Position numbers and translations under genes: made by a program. From contig NZ_SMFX01000001.1 in NCBI RefSeq assembly GCF_004339085.1, forward strand, positions 2,451,352 to 2,515,351: a stretch of 64,000 nt of DNA. Direction: 5' to 3'. Positions 37,507 through 46,289 of this stretch are shown here, in pieces; positions within the stretch are counted from its first letter, which is position 1; every line of letters starts with the position of its first letter. Source of the DNA: Thiogranum longum. Lineage in GTDB: Bacteria; Pseudomonadota; Gammaproteobacteria; DSM-19610. Below the pieces are notes generated by a model, which saw only the letters and a list, made by a program, of their open reading frames with translations, made no database searches and was not told where the DNA came from.

Positions 37507-38889
37507 ATGGGTATACCAGTCAACATACGCGAACTGCTCGACCGCGATCAGAACAACTATGAAGTACTTCTGCACCGGAAAACCACTACCCTGGCCCAGG
37601 CCGCCGAAGCCTGCGAAATCCCGCTGGAGCAACTGGTTCGCGCCGTCGTACTGGTAGACGGACAAGGCCTGCTAATGGCCGTTCTGCCCGCCGATCATGT
37701 GCTGGATTTCGAGGCCCTGTGTAATCTCCTGCACCGTGAACTGGAACTGGTTCCCGGTCACCAGCTCACTAATATATTCGATGATTGCGAACCGGGATCC
37801 TACCCGCCACTGGCGTCCGCATACGACCTTGATGTCATTCTCGACCAGACCGTTGACGCCATGCCGACGGTTACTTTTGAACCTGGTACACACACATCCC
37901 TTGTACAAATGCCACATGAACACTACCGTGACATGCTCGGCGATGCTGTACGCATTGGCCAGTTTGCACGCCCCGCTTCAACACTATGCGCAAACGAAAA
38001 AGCACTGGCGCACGCTGTAGAGCAGTTCACACCGGCACGTGTAAAACGCGATATCGAGGAATTTCACGAGCTACCCGCACTGCCAACAACAGCGGCGCAG
38101 ATCCTTCGACTTGCCGCCGACCCACGCGCCAATGCCAGGCAACTGGCAGAAATCATTGAGCAGGACCCGGGGCTCTCTGCACAGGTGTTGCGCTATGCCA
38201 ACTCATCAATGTATGGCTATGCAGGCAGCATTAAAAACTTACAGACCGCTATCGCCCGCGTGCTGGGATTTGAATATGTACTCAACCTGGCGCTCGGCTT
38301 CTCGATTGGTAAATCCCTGAAAGTGCCACAGGACGGCCCATTTGGCATGGATGCCTTCTGGCGCCACTCGGTATTTGCTGCACGCCTGGTGGAAACCCTG
38401 GGCCAGAAGTTACCTGGCAAGATGCGTCCACCACGCGGCACTGCCTACCTTGCCGGCCTCTTGCAAAACCTCGGTCGCCTGGTGCTGGGGCATACTTTCC
38501 AGCCCGAATTTTTTATTCTCAACCGTTTTTCCCAGGCCAATCCGGACATGCCGACCTGTGATCTCGAGCGCCAGGTACTGGGTGTCACACACGATCAGAT
38601 CGGCGCCTGGCTGATGCAGGCCTGGGGACTGCCTGCTGAACTGACTGCAGCCGTTCGCCACCACCATAACCCGGATTACTGGGATACCCATGCGGTATAC
38701 CCTCAGCTGGTCCTGATTGCGAATCGCGCCCTCGCCCTGCATGGACTCGGCGAAAGCGATACCGAGGGCCTGCCGGCCTTTTCCCTTCAAATGCTCGAGC
38801 TTGACGAACAAGCTGTACTCGATGAAACAGCGAAACTATTTGATAACAAAGAAGAACTTGATGATCTGGCACAGCGCCTGGCAGCTTGA
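37507..38889 (+). CDS. YbaK-like deacylase domain fused to an HDOD domain
   Basis: The 460-residue protein joins an N-terminal YbaK/ProX-type aminoacyl-tRNA deacylase-like domain (about 1-160; CEIPLEQLVRAVVLVDGQGLLMAVLP, then PPLASAYDLDVILDQTVD) to a C-terminal HDOD domain (about 190-390; FHELPALPTTAAQILRLAADPRANARQLAEIIEQDPGLSAQVLRYANSS). HDOD domains are HD-like signalling modules without the catalytic residues. The editing domain may act as a sensor rather than an enzyme. ATG 37507 has GGGAG 8 bases upstream. It is not obviously in an operon. Confidence 0.82.
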   Translation: MGIPVNIRELLDRDQNNYEVLLHRKTTTLAQAAEACEIPLEQLVRAVVLVDGQGLLMAVLPADHVLDFEALCNLLHRELELVPGHQLTNIFDDCEPGSYPPLASAYDLDVILDQTVDAMPTVTFEPGTHTSLVQMPHEHYRDMLGDAVRIGQFARPASTLCANEKALAHAVEQFTPARVKRDIEEFHELPALPTTAAQILRLAADPRANARQLAEIIEQDPGLSAQVLRYANSSMYGYAGSIKNLQTAIARVLGFEYVLNLALGFSIGKSLKVPQDGPFGMDAFWRHSVFAARLVETLGQKLPGKMRPPRGTAYLAGLLQNLGRLVLGHTFQPEFFILNRFSQANPDMPTCDLERQVLGVTHDQIGAWLMQAWGLPAELTAAVRHHHNPDYWDTHAVYPQLVLIANRALALHGLGESDTEGLPAFSLQMLELDEQAVLDETAKLFDNKEELDDLAQRLAA

Positions 38890-38989
38890 CGCCAGTCACT
38901 GTTTCACGGTTTAATACCCGCACAGCAACAAGGTCAGCTCTCCTGTGACGCCACCCGGCCCACGACGGGTTTTTGACTCCCTGTTTTTT

Positions 38990-39014
38990 ATTCTTGACTA
39001 AAAGACTCAAGTAT
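38990..39014 (+). promoter_or_regulatory. Type 1 IscR binding site at the iscR promoter
   Basis: The 25-base stretch fits the E. coli Type 1 IscR motif (ATASYYGACTRWWWYAGTCRRSTAT) at 22 of 25 positions; 38994-38999 (TTGACT) inside it doubles as the -35 element. In E. coli only [2Fe-2S]-IscR binds Type 1 sites, which makes its presence before an IscR without cluster ligands striking. Confidence 0.75.
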
Positions 39015-39023
39015 TATTATTAT
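38994..39023 (+). promoter_or_regulatory. Promoter of iscR-iscU
   Basis: TTGACT (38994-38999) and TATTAT (39018-39023) are separated by 18 bases. Each matches 5 of 6 consensus bases. The Type 1 IscR site covers the -35 and spacer, so bound repressor would block polymerase. Confidence 0.7.
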
Positions 39024-39092
39024 ACGTCTCAGGTTCATGAAACGGAGACGCGCACAGTCGTGCAGCGCCTGTAGAAACAGATGAGGCGAATC

Positions 39093-39548
39093 ATGAAATT
39101 ATCTACAAAAGGTCGTCACGCCATTACGGCAATGATGGAACTGGCATTACGCGACAGCCAGGGCCCGGTTACGCTGGCTGATATTTCAGTCGAACAGTCA
39201 ATTTCGGTTTCCTACCTGGAGCAACTGTTTGCCCGGCTGCGAAATCATGGTCTGGTAACCGGCATGCGTGGCCCCGGTGGCGGTTATTGCCTGCGCCGTC
39301 CGGCCAGCGAAATTACTATCGCTGAAATTCTCAGTGCAGTCGATGATGCCATGCCGGCACGTCGCGAGCGTATCCCGGGTGAGGAATGGCCACAGAGCGT
39401 TATCATGTGGAACCAGCTCAGCGCACGCATCTATGACTATCTCAATGGTCTGACACTGGCAGAAGCCGTCAACCAGAAAGAAGATTCGAAGGATGACGAA
39501 CAGGGCAATGTTGGTTTCGGATCAGGGTTCCAGCAGACAGCTGCATAA
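39093..39548 (+). CDS. iscR: IscR-like Rrf2 regulator without Fe-S ligand cysteines
   Basis: The 151-residue protein has the IscR winged helix, MKLSTKGRHAITAMMELAL at the start, SISVSYLEQLFARLRNHGLV as recognition helix and GPGGGYCLRRP as wing. In E. coli IscR three Cys bind the [2Fe-2S] cluster after this point. Here the equivalent segment, VDDAMPARRERIPGEEWPQSVIMWNQLS, has none; the only Cys is in the wing. Either it is a cluster-free regulator that always behaves like apo-IscR, or it senses something else. ATG 39093 has GAGG 6 bases upstream. iscU follows after 47 bases. Confidence 0.85.
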   Translation: MKLSTKGRHAITAMMELALRDSQGPVTLADISVEQSISVSYLEQLFARLRNHGLVTGMRGPGGGYCLRRPASEITIAEILSAVDDAMPARRERIPGEEWPQSVIMWNQLSARIYDYLNGLTLAEAVNQKEDSKDDEQGNVGFGSGFQQTAA

Positions 39549-39595
39549 GCCCTGTTTCAGTCAATTAAACAAACCCGCTTTTTGGAGAAACGGAA

Positions 39596-39991
39596 ATGGC
39601 ATATAGTGACAAGGTTCTGGATCACTACGAAAACCCGCGCAACGTAGGTACATTCGAAAAGGGTGACACCAGCGTTGGAACCGGGATGGTAGGCGCACCA
39701 GCCTGTGGCGATGTTATGAAACTGCAGATCAAGGTCGGTGAAAACGGCGTTATCGAAGACGCCAGATTCAAGACTTATGGCTGTGGTTCTGCCATCGCCT
39801 CAAGTTCTCTGCTGACCGAATGGGTGAAAGGAAAGACACTGGAAGAAGCCAGCCAGATCAAAAACACCGAAATCGCCGAGGAACTGGCCCTGCCGCCAGT
39901 CAAGGTACATTGCTCCGTGCTGGCCGAGGATGCTATCAAGGCTGCCATTTCTGATTTCCAGCAGAAAAACGGCGAAGAAAAGGTCGCCTGA
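39596..39991 (+). CDS. iscU: IscU, Fe-S cluster scaffold
   Basis: The 131-residue protein is a canonical IscU. Ligands C37, D39, C63, H105 and C106 are present, and LPPVK at 99-103, the HscA recognition motif, is kept. It assembles [2Fe-2S] and [4Fe-4S] clusters with IscS as sulphur donor. In the usual operon iscS separates iscR and iscU; here the 47-base gap leaves no room and no remnant. A terminator follows 33 bases downstream, so iscA and hscBA are not in this transcript. Confidence 0.95.
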   Translation: MAYSDKVLDHYENPRNVGTFEKGDTSVGTGMVGAPACGDVMKLQIKVGENGVIEDARFKTYGCGSAIASSSLLTEWVKGKTLEEASQIKNTEIAEELALPPVKVHCSVLAEDAIKAAISDFQQKNGEEKVA

Positions 39992-40023
39992 TTTCGACAG
40001 ATCTGAAACAGCAGGTGTTTTTC

Positions 40024-40055
40024 AAAAAGGGCTGCCCGCAAGGCAGCCCTTTTTT
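40024..40055 (+). terminator. Rho-independent terminator after iscU
   Basis: AAAAAGGGCTGCC-CGCAA-GGCAGCCCTTTTTT forms a strong hairpin with a T-run. It ends the iscR-iscU transcript and shows that the cluster is short. Confidence 0.93.
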
Positions 40056-40085
40056 ATCGTCGGTATATCGGGTTACGATCTATAC

Positions 40086-40907
40086 ATGAATAACGATATT
40101 CTCGAACTTTACCCGGACAGCGGAAAAACCCGCTCACTGCGTGGACTCTACCTGGGGCAGATCCCTGCCACGACAGACCAGCCATTCATTTATACCAACT
40201 ACATTGCCAGTATTGATGGCCGCATTGCCCTGCCGGCAACCGACCGGCGCAGTAGCCAGGTTCCACCTGCTATCGCAAACTCCCGCGACTGGCGCCTGTT
40301 TCAGGAGCTGGCTGCCCAGGCCGACTTGCTGATCAGTAGTGCGCGTTATTTTCGCCAGGCCGTGGAGCAGGAAGCACAGGCCGAACTTCCGGTCGGGCGT
40401 GCGCACGAATTCGATGACCTACGCGACTGGCGCCTTGAGCAAGGGTTATCCCCACAACCGGATATCGCCGTATTCAGCGCCAGCCTGGACATACCCGTCG
40501 AGGCCCTGCGCGCTTACGCCGAACGAAAGATTTATATCATCACTGGTGGTGATGCCGATCCGAAGCAGGTCGACAGCCTTGCCCGTGAAAACAACGTGCA
40601 GGTCATTCAGTGCGGGGATGCACGTCATGTCGATGCAACAGAACTGAAGTCAACACTCGGCAAGCTGGGTTACCAGCGTATCTATGCTATTGCCGGCCCA
40701 TCAGTACTGCATGCACTGGTACATGGCAACGCACTCGATCGGCTGTACCTGACCACTGCACACTGCCTGCTCGGAGGAGAGAAATTCGACACCATTGCCC
40801 GGGGGCCCGAGTTTTCACCCGCCTGCAAACTGCCATTGCGCGCCATGTACCTCGATCCACACATGCCGGAAGGCGCGGGCCAGACATTGGCAGTCTACGG
40901 GCGATAA
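40086..40907 (+). CDS. RibD C-terminal-domain reductase family protein
   Basis: The 273-residue protein matches the RibD_C/dihydrofolate-reductase-like fold: FIYTNYIASIDGRIALP at the start, SRDWRLFQELAAQADLLISSARYFRQ, then IYAIAGPSVLHALVHGNALDRLYLTTAHCLLGG. Homologues reduce pteridine or pyrimidine intermediates with NADPH, as in riboflavin synthesis. It stands alone without a RibD deaminase domain, so it is probably a different or unknown reductase. It is 11 bases before a Nudix gene. No clear ribosome-binding site precedes ATG 40086. Confidence 0.8.
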   Translation: MNNDILELYPDSGKTRSLRGLYLGQIPATTDQPFIYTNYIASIDGRIALPATDRRSSQVPPAIANSRDWRLFQELAAQADLLISSARYFRQAVEQEAQAELPVGRAHEFDDLRDWRLEQGLSPQPDIAVFSASLDIPVEALRAYAERKIYIITGGDADPKQVDSLARENNVQVIQCGDARHVDATELKSTLGKLGYQRIYAIAGPSVLHALVHGNALDRLYLTTAHCLLGGEKFDTIARGPEFSPACKLPLRAMYLDPHMPEGAGQTLAVYGR

Positions 40908-40918
40908 CATAACAAACC

Positions 40919-41461
40919 ATGGATAAACGGAAAATTATTTATACGGGCAACGTAGTGGATCTTGGCATTGAAACCGTCACCTTACCCACTGGCGACAGCA
41001 TGGAACTGGAAGTTGTTCGTCACCCGGGCGGGGCGGCAATTGTCGCTATCGACGGTCAACAACGGGTCTGCATGCTACGCCAGTTCCGCCATGCGGCCGG
41101 TGGCTGGCTGTGGGAATTGCCCGCCGGGAAAATCGATGCCCCGGAATCGCCGGATAACACCGCAAAACGGGAACTCCGGGAAGAAGCCGGTCTCACCGCA
41201 GAACACTGGCAATCGCTTGGGAGCTTTCTCTCTACGCCGGGTTTCTGTGACGAACGCATATACCTTTACCTGGCAACCACGCTGCACACCACAGACAGCG
41301 AACCCCATCCGCACGAAGTGATTGAAGTTCACTGGATGCCTTTCAGTGAAGCACTGGATATGTGCGACCGCAATGAAATCGAAGATGGAAAGACCTTGCT
41401 GGGCCTGGCGCGCGCAGCGGGAAAAGCGGGTATCGTGGCCGGTCAACAGGAGACGCTGTGA
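40919..41461 (+). CDS. Nudix hydrolase, ADP-ribose pyrophosphatase-like
   Basis: The 180-residue protein has a complete Nudix box, [23 protein letters not shown], within the fold [31 protein letters not shown]. The GG/WELPAG pattern is typical of the NudF/ADP-ribose group, which hydrolyses ADP-ribose and other nucleoside diphosphate sugars. A substrate cannot be proven. Its stop overlaps the next Nudix gene as GTGA, so the two are coupled. Confidence 0.85.
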   Translation: MDKRKIIYTGNVVDLGIETVTLPTGDSMELEVVRHPGGAAIVAIDGQQRVCMLRQFRHAAGGWLWELPAGKIDAPESPDNTAKRELREEAGLTAEHWQSLGSFLSTPGFCDERIYLYLATTLHTTDSEPHPHEVIEVHWMPFSEALDMCDRNEIEDGKTLLGLARAAGKAGIVAGQQETL

Positions 41462-42009
41462 AATTTTGTAGCAACTGCGGTGAATCAGTCGTGCTTCGTA
41501 TACCGGAAGGCGACAACCGTGAACGTTTTGTCTGTGACAACTGCCACACCATTCACTACCAGAATCCAAATATCGTTGCCGGCTGTATCCCTGAGTGGGA
41601 AGGACGCATCCTGTTGTGCAAACGCGCAATTGAACCGCGCTACGGCCTGTGGACACTGCCAGCCGGCTTTATGGAAAATGGCGAAACCACCGAGCAGGCC
41701 GCGATGCGGGAAACGCATGAGGAAGCTGGCGCAAACGTCGAGATTACCAGCCTGTATGGTCTTTTCAGCATCCCGCACATCAGCCAGGTTTACATGCTGT
41801 ACCACGGCTTCCTGGTAAACGGAGCGTACGAAGCTGGCTGCGAAAGCCTGGAATGCCGGTTATTTAACGAGCAGGACATCCCCTGGGACAAACTCGCTTT
41901 CCCGGTGGTCAGGGAAACCCTCCAGCGCTTTTTTGCCGACAGAAAACACGGCAAGGACCTGCCACTTCAACGTGGCGAAATCATCAAGCACCCCAAACGA
42001 GAATCCTGA
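41458..42009 (+). CDS. Nudix hydrolase with N-terminal zinc ribbon
   Basis: The 183-residue protein starts with a zinc ribbon (FCSNCG...CDNCH, about 3-27), then a Nudix domain with [33 protein letters not shown] and Nudix box [23 protein letters not shown]. This architecture is common to an uncharacterised Nudix subgroup related to NudC-like zinc proteins. The start is GTG (41458), with AGGAG 6 bases upstream, overlapping the previous stop. It probably clears a nucleotide derivative. Confidence 0.85.
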   Translation: MKFCSNCGESVVLRIPEGDNRERFVCDNCHTIHYQNPNIVAGCIPEWEGRILLCKRAIEPRYGLWTLPAGFMENGETTEQAAMRETHEEAGANVEITSLYGLFSIPHISQVYMLYHGFLVNGAYEAGCESLECRLFNEQDIPWDKLAFPVVRETLQRFFADRKHGKDLPLQRGEIIKHPKRES

Positions 42010-42022
42010 ACCGCTTTCAGCC

Positions 42023-42367
42023 TCAGGCGACAGCCAGTGAGCTTGCACCTTTCTCGCTGCGATCGTGGCTGAACAACCAGGCCCGCAAACGTCGCCGCTG
42101 CTCAGCACTGATACCATCGAACATCAGGCCAGCGCCGCGACTGGACTGGTGCACGACGACCGCCGGCACACGCATACCCGGGCCGCCACCAGCACAAATG
42201 AATTCAACTTCGAGATATTCGTTCTTCCGCCACGTTGTGGTGCCGGTGTCGATCAACATGCCTCCAAGCCCCAGGTTCCGGCTCACTGCGCTCTGCACGG
42301 GTAGCCCGTGTTTGTAGAGCATCAACTGAAACTCCATCGGCTTGCGAACACTGCATCGGTGTTCCAT
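42023..42367 (-). CDS. PilZ-domain-like protein, degenerate c-di-GMP motif
   Basis: The 114-residue protein has the PilZ layout: RxxxR as EHRCSVRKP at the start, then SAVSRNLGLGGMLIDTG, a strand pair and VVHQSSRGAGLMFD. The second motif D/NxSxxG is altered (NLGLGG), so c-di-GMP binding is doubtful. Some such PilZ proteins act in pilus biogenesis or surface behaviour, which could fit the pilin operons 30 kb away. The ATG has GGGAGG 5 bases upstream. Confidence 0.7.
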   Translation of the reverse strand: MEHRCSVRKPMEFQLMLYKHGLPVQSAVSRNLGLGGMLIDTGTTTWRKNEYLEVEFICAGGGPGMRVPAVVVHQSSRGAGLMFDGISAEQRRRLRAWLFSHDRSEKGASSLAVA

Positions 42368-42511
42368 CGTATCCTCCCATGATACTGGCCTTCCGTGGTG
42401 GCCTTATCGTCATCTACGCCCGCAACTTAAGCCGTACTGCCCACTTCAGACAGGATATAGACCAAGGTATAGCCCTGTTCACATTCCACCTGGTAACGAC
42501 CCGCACAAATA

Positions 42512-45500
42512 TTATTCGTCAGACAGGTTCAGTAAGCCACTGTTCCCGCCCATTGCAGATATATTTACACTACGTGTTCGCTCTGTCGCAAAGCGGTGCA
42601 GGTAACGCGGACCACCGGCCTTTGGCCCGGTACCGGACAACCCTTCTCCACCGAAAGGCTGCGATCCCACCACGGCGCCGATCATGTTTCTGTTTATATA
42701 GAGATTCCCGACGCGGGCACGTTCACAGACTCGCGCCCACGTTGATTCAATACGGCTGTGTACACCAAGCGTCAGACCGTATCCTGTCGCATTAACGGCC
42801 TCTATGACATTGTCGAGCCTGTTTGCGCTGAAGTGAATGACATGCAGCACCGGGCCGAATACTTCCTGGTCGAGCTGTGCCAGCTCCCTGATGCGATACA
42901 CATGGAGCGCGCTGAAACTACCGGGCAGATTTCGAGGAGGATCAATACGTTTCAAACGCAGCGCCTCCTTGTTCATACGTGCGATGTGCGGTTCCAGCCC
43001 CTTCAGGGCAGACCGGTCTATCAGTGGCCCGATATCGGTGGATAAATGCATCGGGTCACCAATACGCAATTCATCCATAGCGCTGGACAGCATCTGTTCC
43101 GTACGCCCTGCGATGGCATCCTGCAGGAACAATACACGCAATGCCGAACAACGCTGGCCGGCGCTATTAAATGCTGACTGAATAACGTCACGTACCAGTT
43201 GTTCGATTAGCGCTGAACTGTCTGCAATCATGACATTTTGTCCGCCCGTTTCAGCAATCAACGGGATAATTGCTCCCCCCCGTTCCGCGAGTTGCTGTTG
43301 TAATGTCCTGGCCGTCCCGGTTGAGCCTGTAAACGCCACACCGGCCAACCTGCTATCAGCCATCAAAATCCGTCCGATTTCTGCACCACTGCCGGGCAGG
43401 AAGCTCAACACGTCACGCGGGACTCCCGCCTCATGCAACAGGGCAACCACGCGTCCTGCAACCAGTGCTGTCTGCCGCGCGGGCTTGGCCAGCACGGCAT
43501 TTCCCGCCGCCAGTGCCGCAGCAATCTGTCCTGTGAAAATGGCCAACGGAAAGTTCCACGGACTGATGCAGGCAAACACACCGCGCCCATGCAATTCGAG
43601 CGTATTTTGCTCACCCGTTGGTCCGGGCAGAACGATCGGATGTTCGAACTCCTCACTGGCGCAGTGCGCGTAGTAGCGACAAAAATCAATCGCTTCGCGT
43701 ACTTCAGAAAGGGCATCTGGCAGTGTTCGCCCCCCTTCACGCACCACCATTGCCATCAATACCGGCATTTGTGCTTCGATCAGATCTGCTGCACGTAAAA
43801 GACATGCAGCCCGCGCTACCCCCCCCTGCGCGTCCCACTCTGGCGCAACGGCCGCTGCCAGTTCCAGTGCCTTGCCTGCTATTGTCGCATCTGCCTCATG
43901 AACCTCACCCGTCTGATCATCAGGATCTGCGGGACTAAACAGTGCACGTGGGCTGCCTTCCACTATGTCACCTCCGGCACTTGCTGCCGCGCACCAGCAT
44001 TCATTGCCTGCCACTGCCACCTGCTCAAGCAGTGACTCCACAACATCCGGTGCACTCAGATCCAGTCCCCGCGAGTTCCTGCGCTCAGGCCCGTACAAAT
44101 CGACAGGTAACGGTATCTGTGGGTGCGGGGAGGCATCTACCTTCTGTATTCGCTCACAGGGGTCCTGGATCAGTGAATCGATACTGCATTCGGGATCGGT
44201 AAGCGCATTGACAAACGAACTGTTGGCACCGTTTTCCAGCAATCGACGCACCAGATAAGGCAACAGTGATTCATAACTCCCGACCGGCGCATAGACCCGT
44301 ACGGGTGGCGCTTCGTTATCAGACTGCAATAGCGCATAAAGTGCATCCCCCATACCATGCAGGCGTTGCAGTTCATACTCACGACCAGCGGCGATTTCAG
44401 CAATCCAGGCAAGTGTTAATGCGTTATGGGTCGCAAACTGGGGGTAAAAACACTCTGGCAGCTGTAATAGCAGGCGAGCACAGGCAAGGTAAGACACATC
44501 GGTCGCCGCCTTGCGGGTAAAGACCGGGTAGCCCGGCAACCCTGTTTGCTGCGCACGTTTGATTTCACTGTCCCAGTAAGCGCCTTTAACCAGTCGCACA
44601 GGAATTCGGCAACCCTGCTGCTGCGCCAGTGCAGACAACCATTTCAGGACAGGAAAGGCGCGCTTCTGATAGGCCTGCACTGCCAGCCCCAGACCTTGCC
44701 AGTGATGCGGAACATCGGTAACCAGACGTTCAAACAAATCCAGCGATAACTCCAGTCTGTCAGCCTCCTCTGCGTCTATCGTCATGCCGATACCCACGCA
44801 GGCTGCGTGTTCTGCAAGTAATTTCAGCCGTGGCAATAATTCCTTCAGTACACGTTCACGTTGAGCAAATTCATAGCGAGGATGTAACGCGGACAGCTTA
44901 ATGGAAATTCCCGGCTGCCGGTTAAGCGGGAGGCTATCCTCCACTACCCGGCCCAACTGCTGAATAGCGTCCTGGTACGACTCCATATAACCCGTGACAT
45001 CTCCCAGCGACAACGCTGCTTCTCCGAGACAATCGAAGGAGAAAAGCGTAGCGGATGGATAATCATCGGTACGCTGCAATGCCTCACGCATATTACGCCC
45101 CATGACAAACTGACCGGCAAGCAGGCGCATTGCCTGTTGTATTACCACCCTCGCGAGCGGTTCACCGATACGCGCCACCATCTTGAGTAGCAGGTTTTCT
45201 GCACCGGACTTCAATATATCGGGAGACAACATCTGGCCGGTCAGCAACAAACCCCAGGTCGAGGCATTGACCAGCAGTGAAGAGCTTGCGCCAAGATGTA
45301 CATCCCATTGACCGCGTGCCAGCCGGTCTGCAATCAGCCGCTCCGAGGTTTCGTCATCCGGTATGCGCAACAATGCCTCGGCCAGGCACATAAGCAACAC
45401 ACCCTCTTCCGAGGACAGGTCATACTCCCCCATGAAGGCGTCCACGCCTGTGCTCTGTTGTACCTTCTGGCGCGCAGCCACTGCGAGTTTCCTGGCCCCT

Positions 45501-45643
45501 GCCTGGATACGCCGTACACTGTCCGGATCCAGCCTTGCCTCAGCCAGATACTGTTCAAGATACAGGTGTTCATCACCCGTATTGGCGGCTCGAATGGCCG
45601 ATCTCATCACGTCATCGGAATAGGGGTGTACTGAAGCAGACAT
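42512..45643 (-). CDS. putA: PutA, bifunctional proline dehydrogenase / P5C dehydrogenase
   Basis: The 1043-residue protein oxidises proline to glutamate. The N-terminal proline dehydrogenase domain has LSALHPRYEF, RLVKGAYWDSEIKRAQ and FATHNALTL; the C-terminal aldehyde dehydrogenase domain has SPWNFPLAIFTGQIAAALAAGNAVLAKPARQT, AETGGQNVMI and SAGQRCSALRVLFLQ with the catalytic Cys. The N-terminal DNA-binding domain of E. coli PutA is missing, as in type A PutAs, so the protein is not its own repressor. ATG 45643 has a GGTGGAT site upstream; the frame runs 30 bases further to a TTG. Proline synthesis gene proB also lies in this window. Confidence 0.96.
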   Translation of the reverse strand: MSASVHPYSDDVMRSAIRAANTGDEHLYLEQYLAEARLDPDSVRRIQAGARKLAVAARQKVQQSTGVDAFMGEYDLSSEEGVLLMCLAEALLRIPDDETSERLIADRLARGQWDVHLGASSSLLVNASTWGLLLTGQMLSPDILKSGAENLLLKMVARIGEPLARVVIQQAMRLLAGQFVMGRNMREALQRTDDYPSATLFSFDCLGEAALSLGDVTGYMESYQDAIQQLGRVVEDSLPLNRQPGISIKLSALHPRYEFAQRERVLKELLPRLKLLAEHAACVGIGMTIDAEEADRLELSLDLFERLVTDVPHHWQGLGLAVQAYQKRAFPVLKWLSALAQQQGCRIPVRLVKGAYWDSEIKRAQQTGLPGYPVFTRKAATDVSYLACARLLLQLPECFYPQFATHNALTLAWIAEIAAGREYELQRLHGMGDALYALLQSDNEAPPVRVYAPVGSYESLLPYLVRRLLENGANSSFVNALTDPECSIDSLIQDPCERIQKVDASPHPQIPLPVDLYGPERRNSRGLDLSAPDVVESLLEQVAVAGNECWCAAASAGGDIVEGSPRALFSPADPDDQTGEVHEADATIAGKALELAAAVAPEWDAQGGVARAACLLRAADLIEAQMPVLMAMVVREGGRTLPDALSEVREAIDFCRYYAHCASEEFEHPIVLPGPTGEQNTLELHGRGVFACISPWNFPLAIFTGQIAAALAAGNAVLAKPARQTALVAGRVVALLHEAGVPRDVLSFLPGSGAEIGRILMADSRLAGVAFTGSTGTARTLQQQLAERGGAIIPLIAETGGQNVMIADSSALIEQLVRDVIQSAFNSAGQRCSALRVLFLQDAIAGRTEQMLSSAMDELRIGDPMHLSTDIGPLIDRSALKGLEPHIARMNKEALRLKRIDPPRNLPGSFSALHVYRIRELAQLDQEVFGPVLHVIHFSANRLDNVIEAVNATGYGLTLGVHSRIESTWARVCERARVGNLYINRNMIGAVVGSQPFGGEGLSGTGPKAGGPRYLHRFATERTRSVNISAMGGNSGLLNLSDE

Positions 45644-45718
45644 TATCCACCCCGGCCTCGCCGGCTCAGCCAACGTGATAAGATCAGTTTGTCATCAGAA
45701 CCTTTAAGGAATTCGACC

Positions 45719-46288
45719 ATGCTGAAATACCTGCGCATCCTGTTTTATTTTAGTCTGATTGCCACCCCCCTGCTTGCACAGGCAGTGACAAAGGTTGCAG
45801 GAATCGATGTGAGTGGAAGTTGCAGCCTGGACGGCCAGTCAATGAAGCTCAACGGTGCCGGCATCCGTAGTAAATATTTTATCAAGATCTATGTAGGTGT
45901 CCTGTGTCTTGAGCATCCCGCGCATGACCCCGCAACAATACTGGCAGCATCTGGCGCCAAACGCATGCAGATGAATATGCTGTACAAGGAAGTCGATGCT
46001 GAAAAAATCACTGAAGGCTGGACAGAAGGCTTTCGTACCAACCTCGACAAAGCAACGTTCTCACGCCTGGAGCCCCGGCTGAAACAGTTCAATACCCTGT
46101 TCCCCGCACTGCACAAAGGTGATGTCGTCAATATGGATTACCTGCCCGGGCGCGGTACCGGGCTGGTGATCAACGGCAAGTCCCTTGGCGTAATAGAAGG
46201 TGAGGATTTTTTTAACGCCTTACTCCAGGTCTGGATAGGCAGGCACCCTGCCGACAAGTCACTGAAAAAAGGTCTGCTCGGAAAATAA
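45719..46288 (+). CDS. Chalcone isomerase-like exported protein
   Basis: The 189-residue protein has a signal peptide (YLRILFYFSLIATPLLAQA), then a domain with KVAGIDVSGSCSLDGQSMKLNGAGIRSKYFIKIYVGVLCL, a pattern of the chalcone isomerase-like family that binds fatty-acid-like ligands in bacteria. Catalytic plant residues are not expected. It is likely periplasmic. ATG 45719 has AAGGAA 8 bases upstream. It ends one base before a hydroxyacid dehydrogenase gene, so they form an operon. Confidence 0.8.
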   Translation: MLKYLRILFYFSLIATPLLAQAVTKVAGIDVSGSCSLDGQSMKLNGAGIRSKYFIKIYVGVLCLEHPAHDPATILAASGAKRMQMNMLYKEVDAEKITEGWTEGFRTNLDKATFSRLEPRLKQFNTLFPALHKGDVVNMDYLPGRGTGLVINGKSLGVIEGEDFFNALLQVWIGRHPADKSLKKGLLGK

Positions 46289-46289
46289 C

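Noticed and set aside
42235-42795. A 186-codon plus-strand frame spanning the PilZ gene and putA end
   Set aside because: It crosses two real genes on the other strand and shows no domain.
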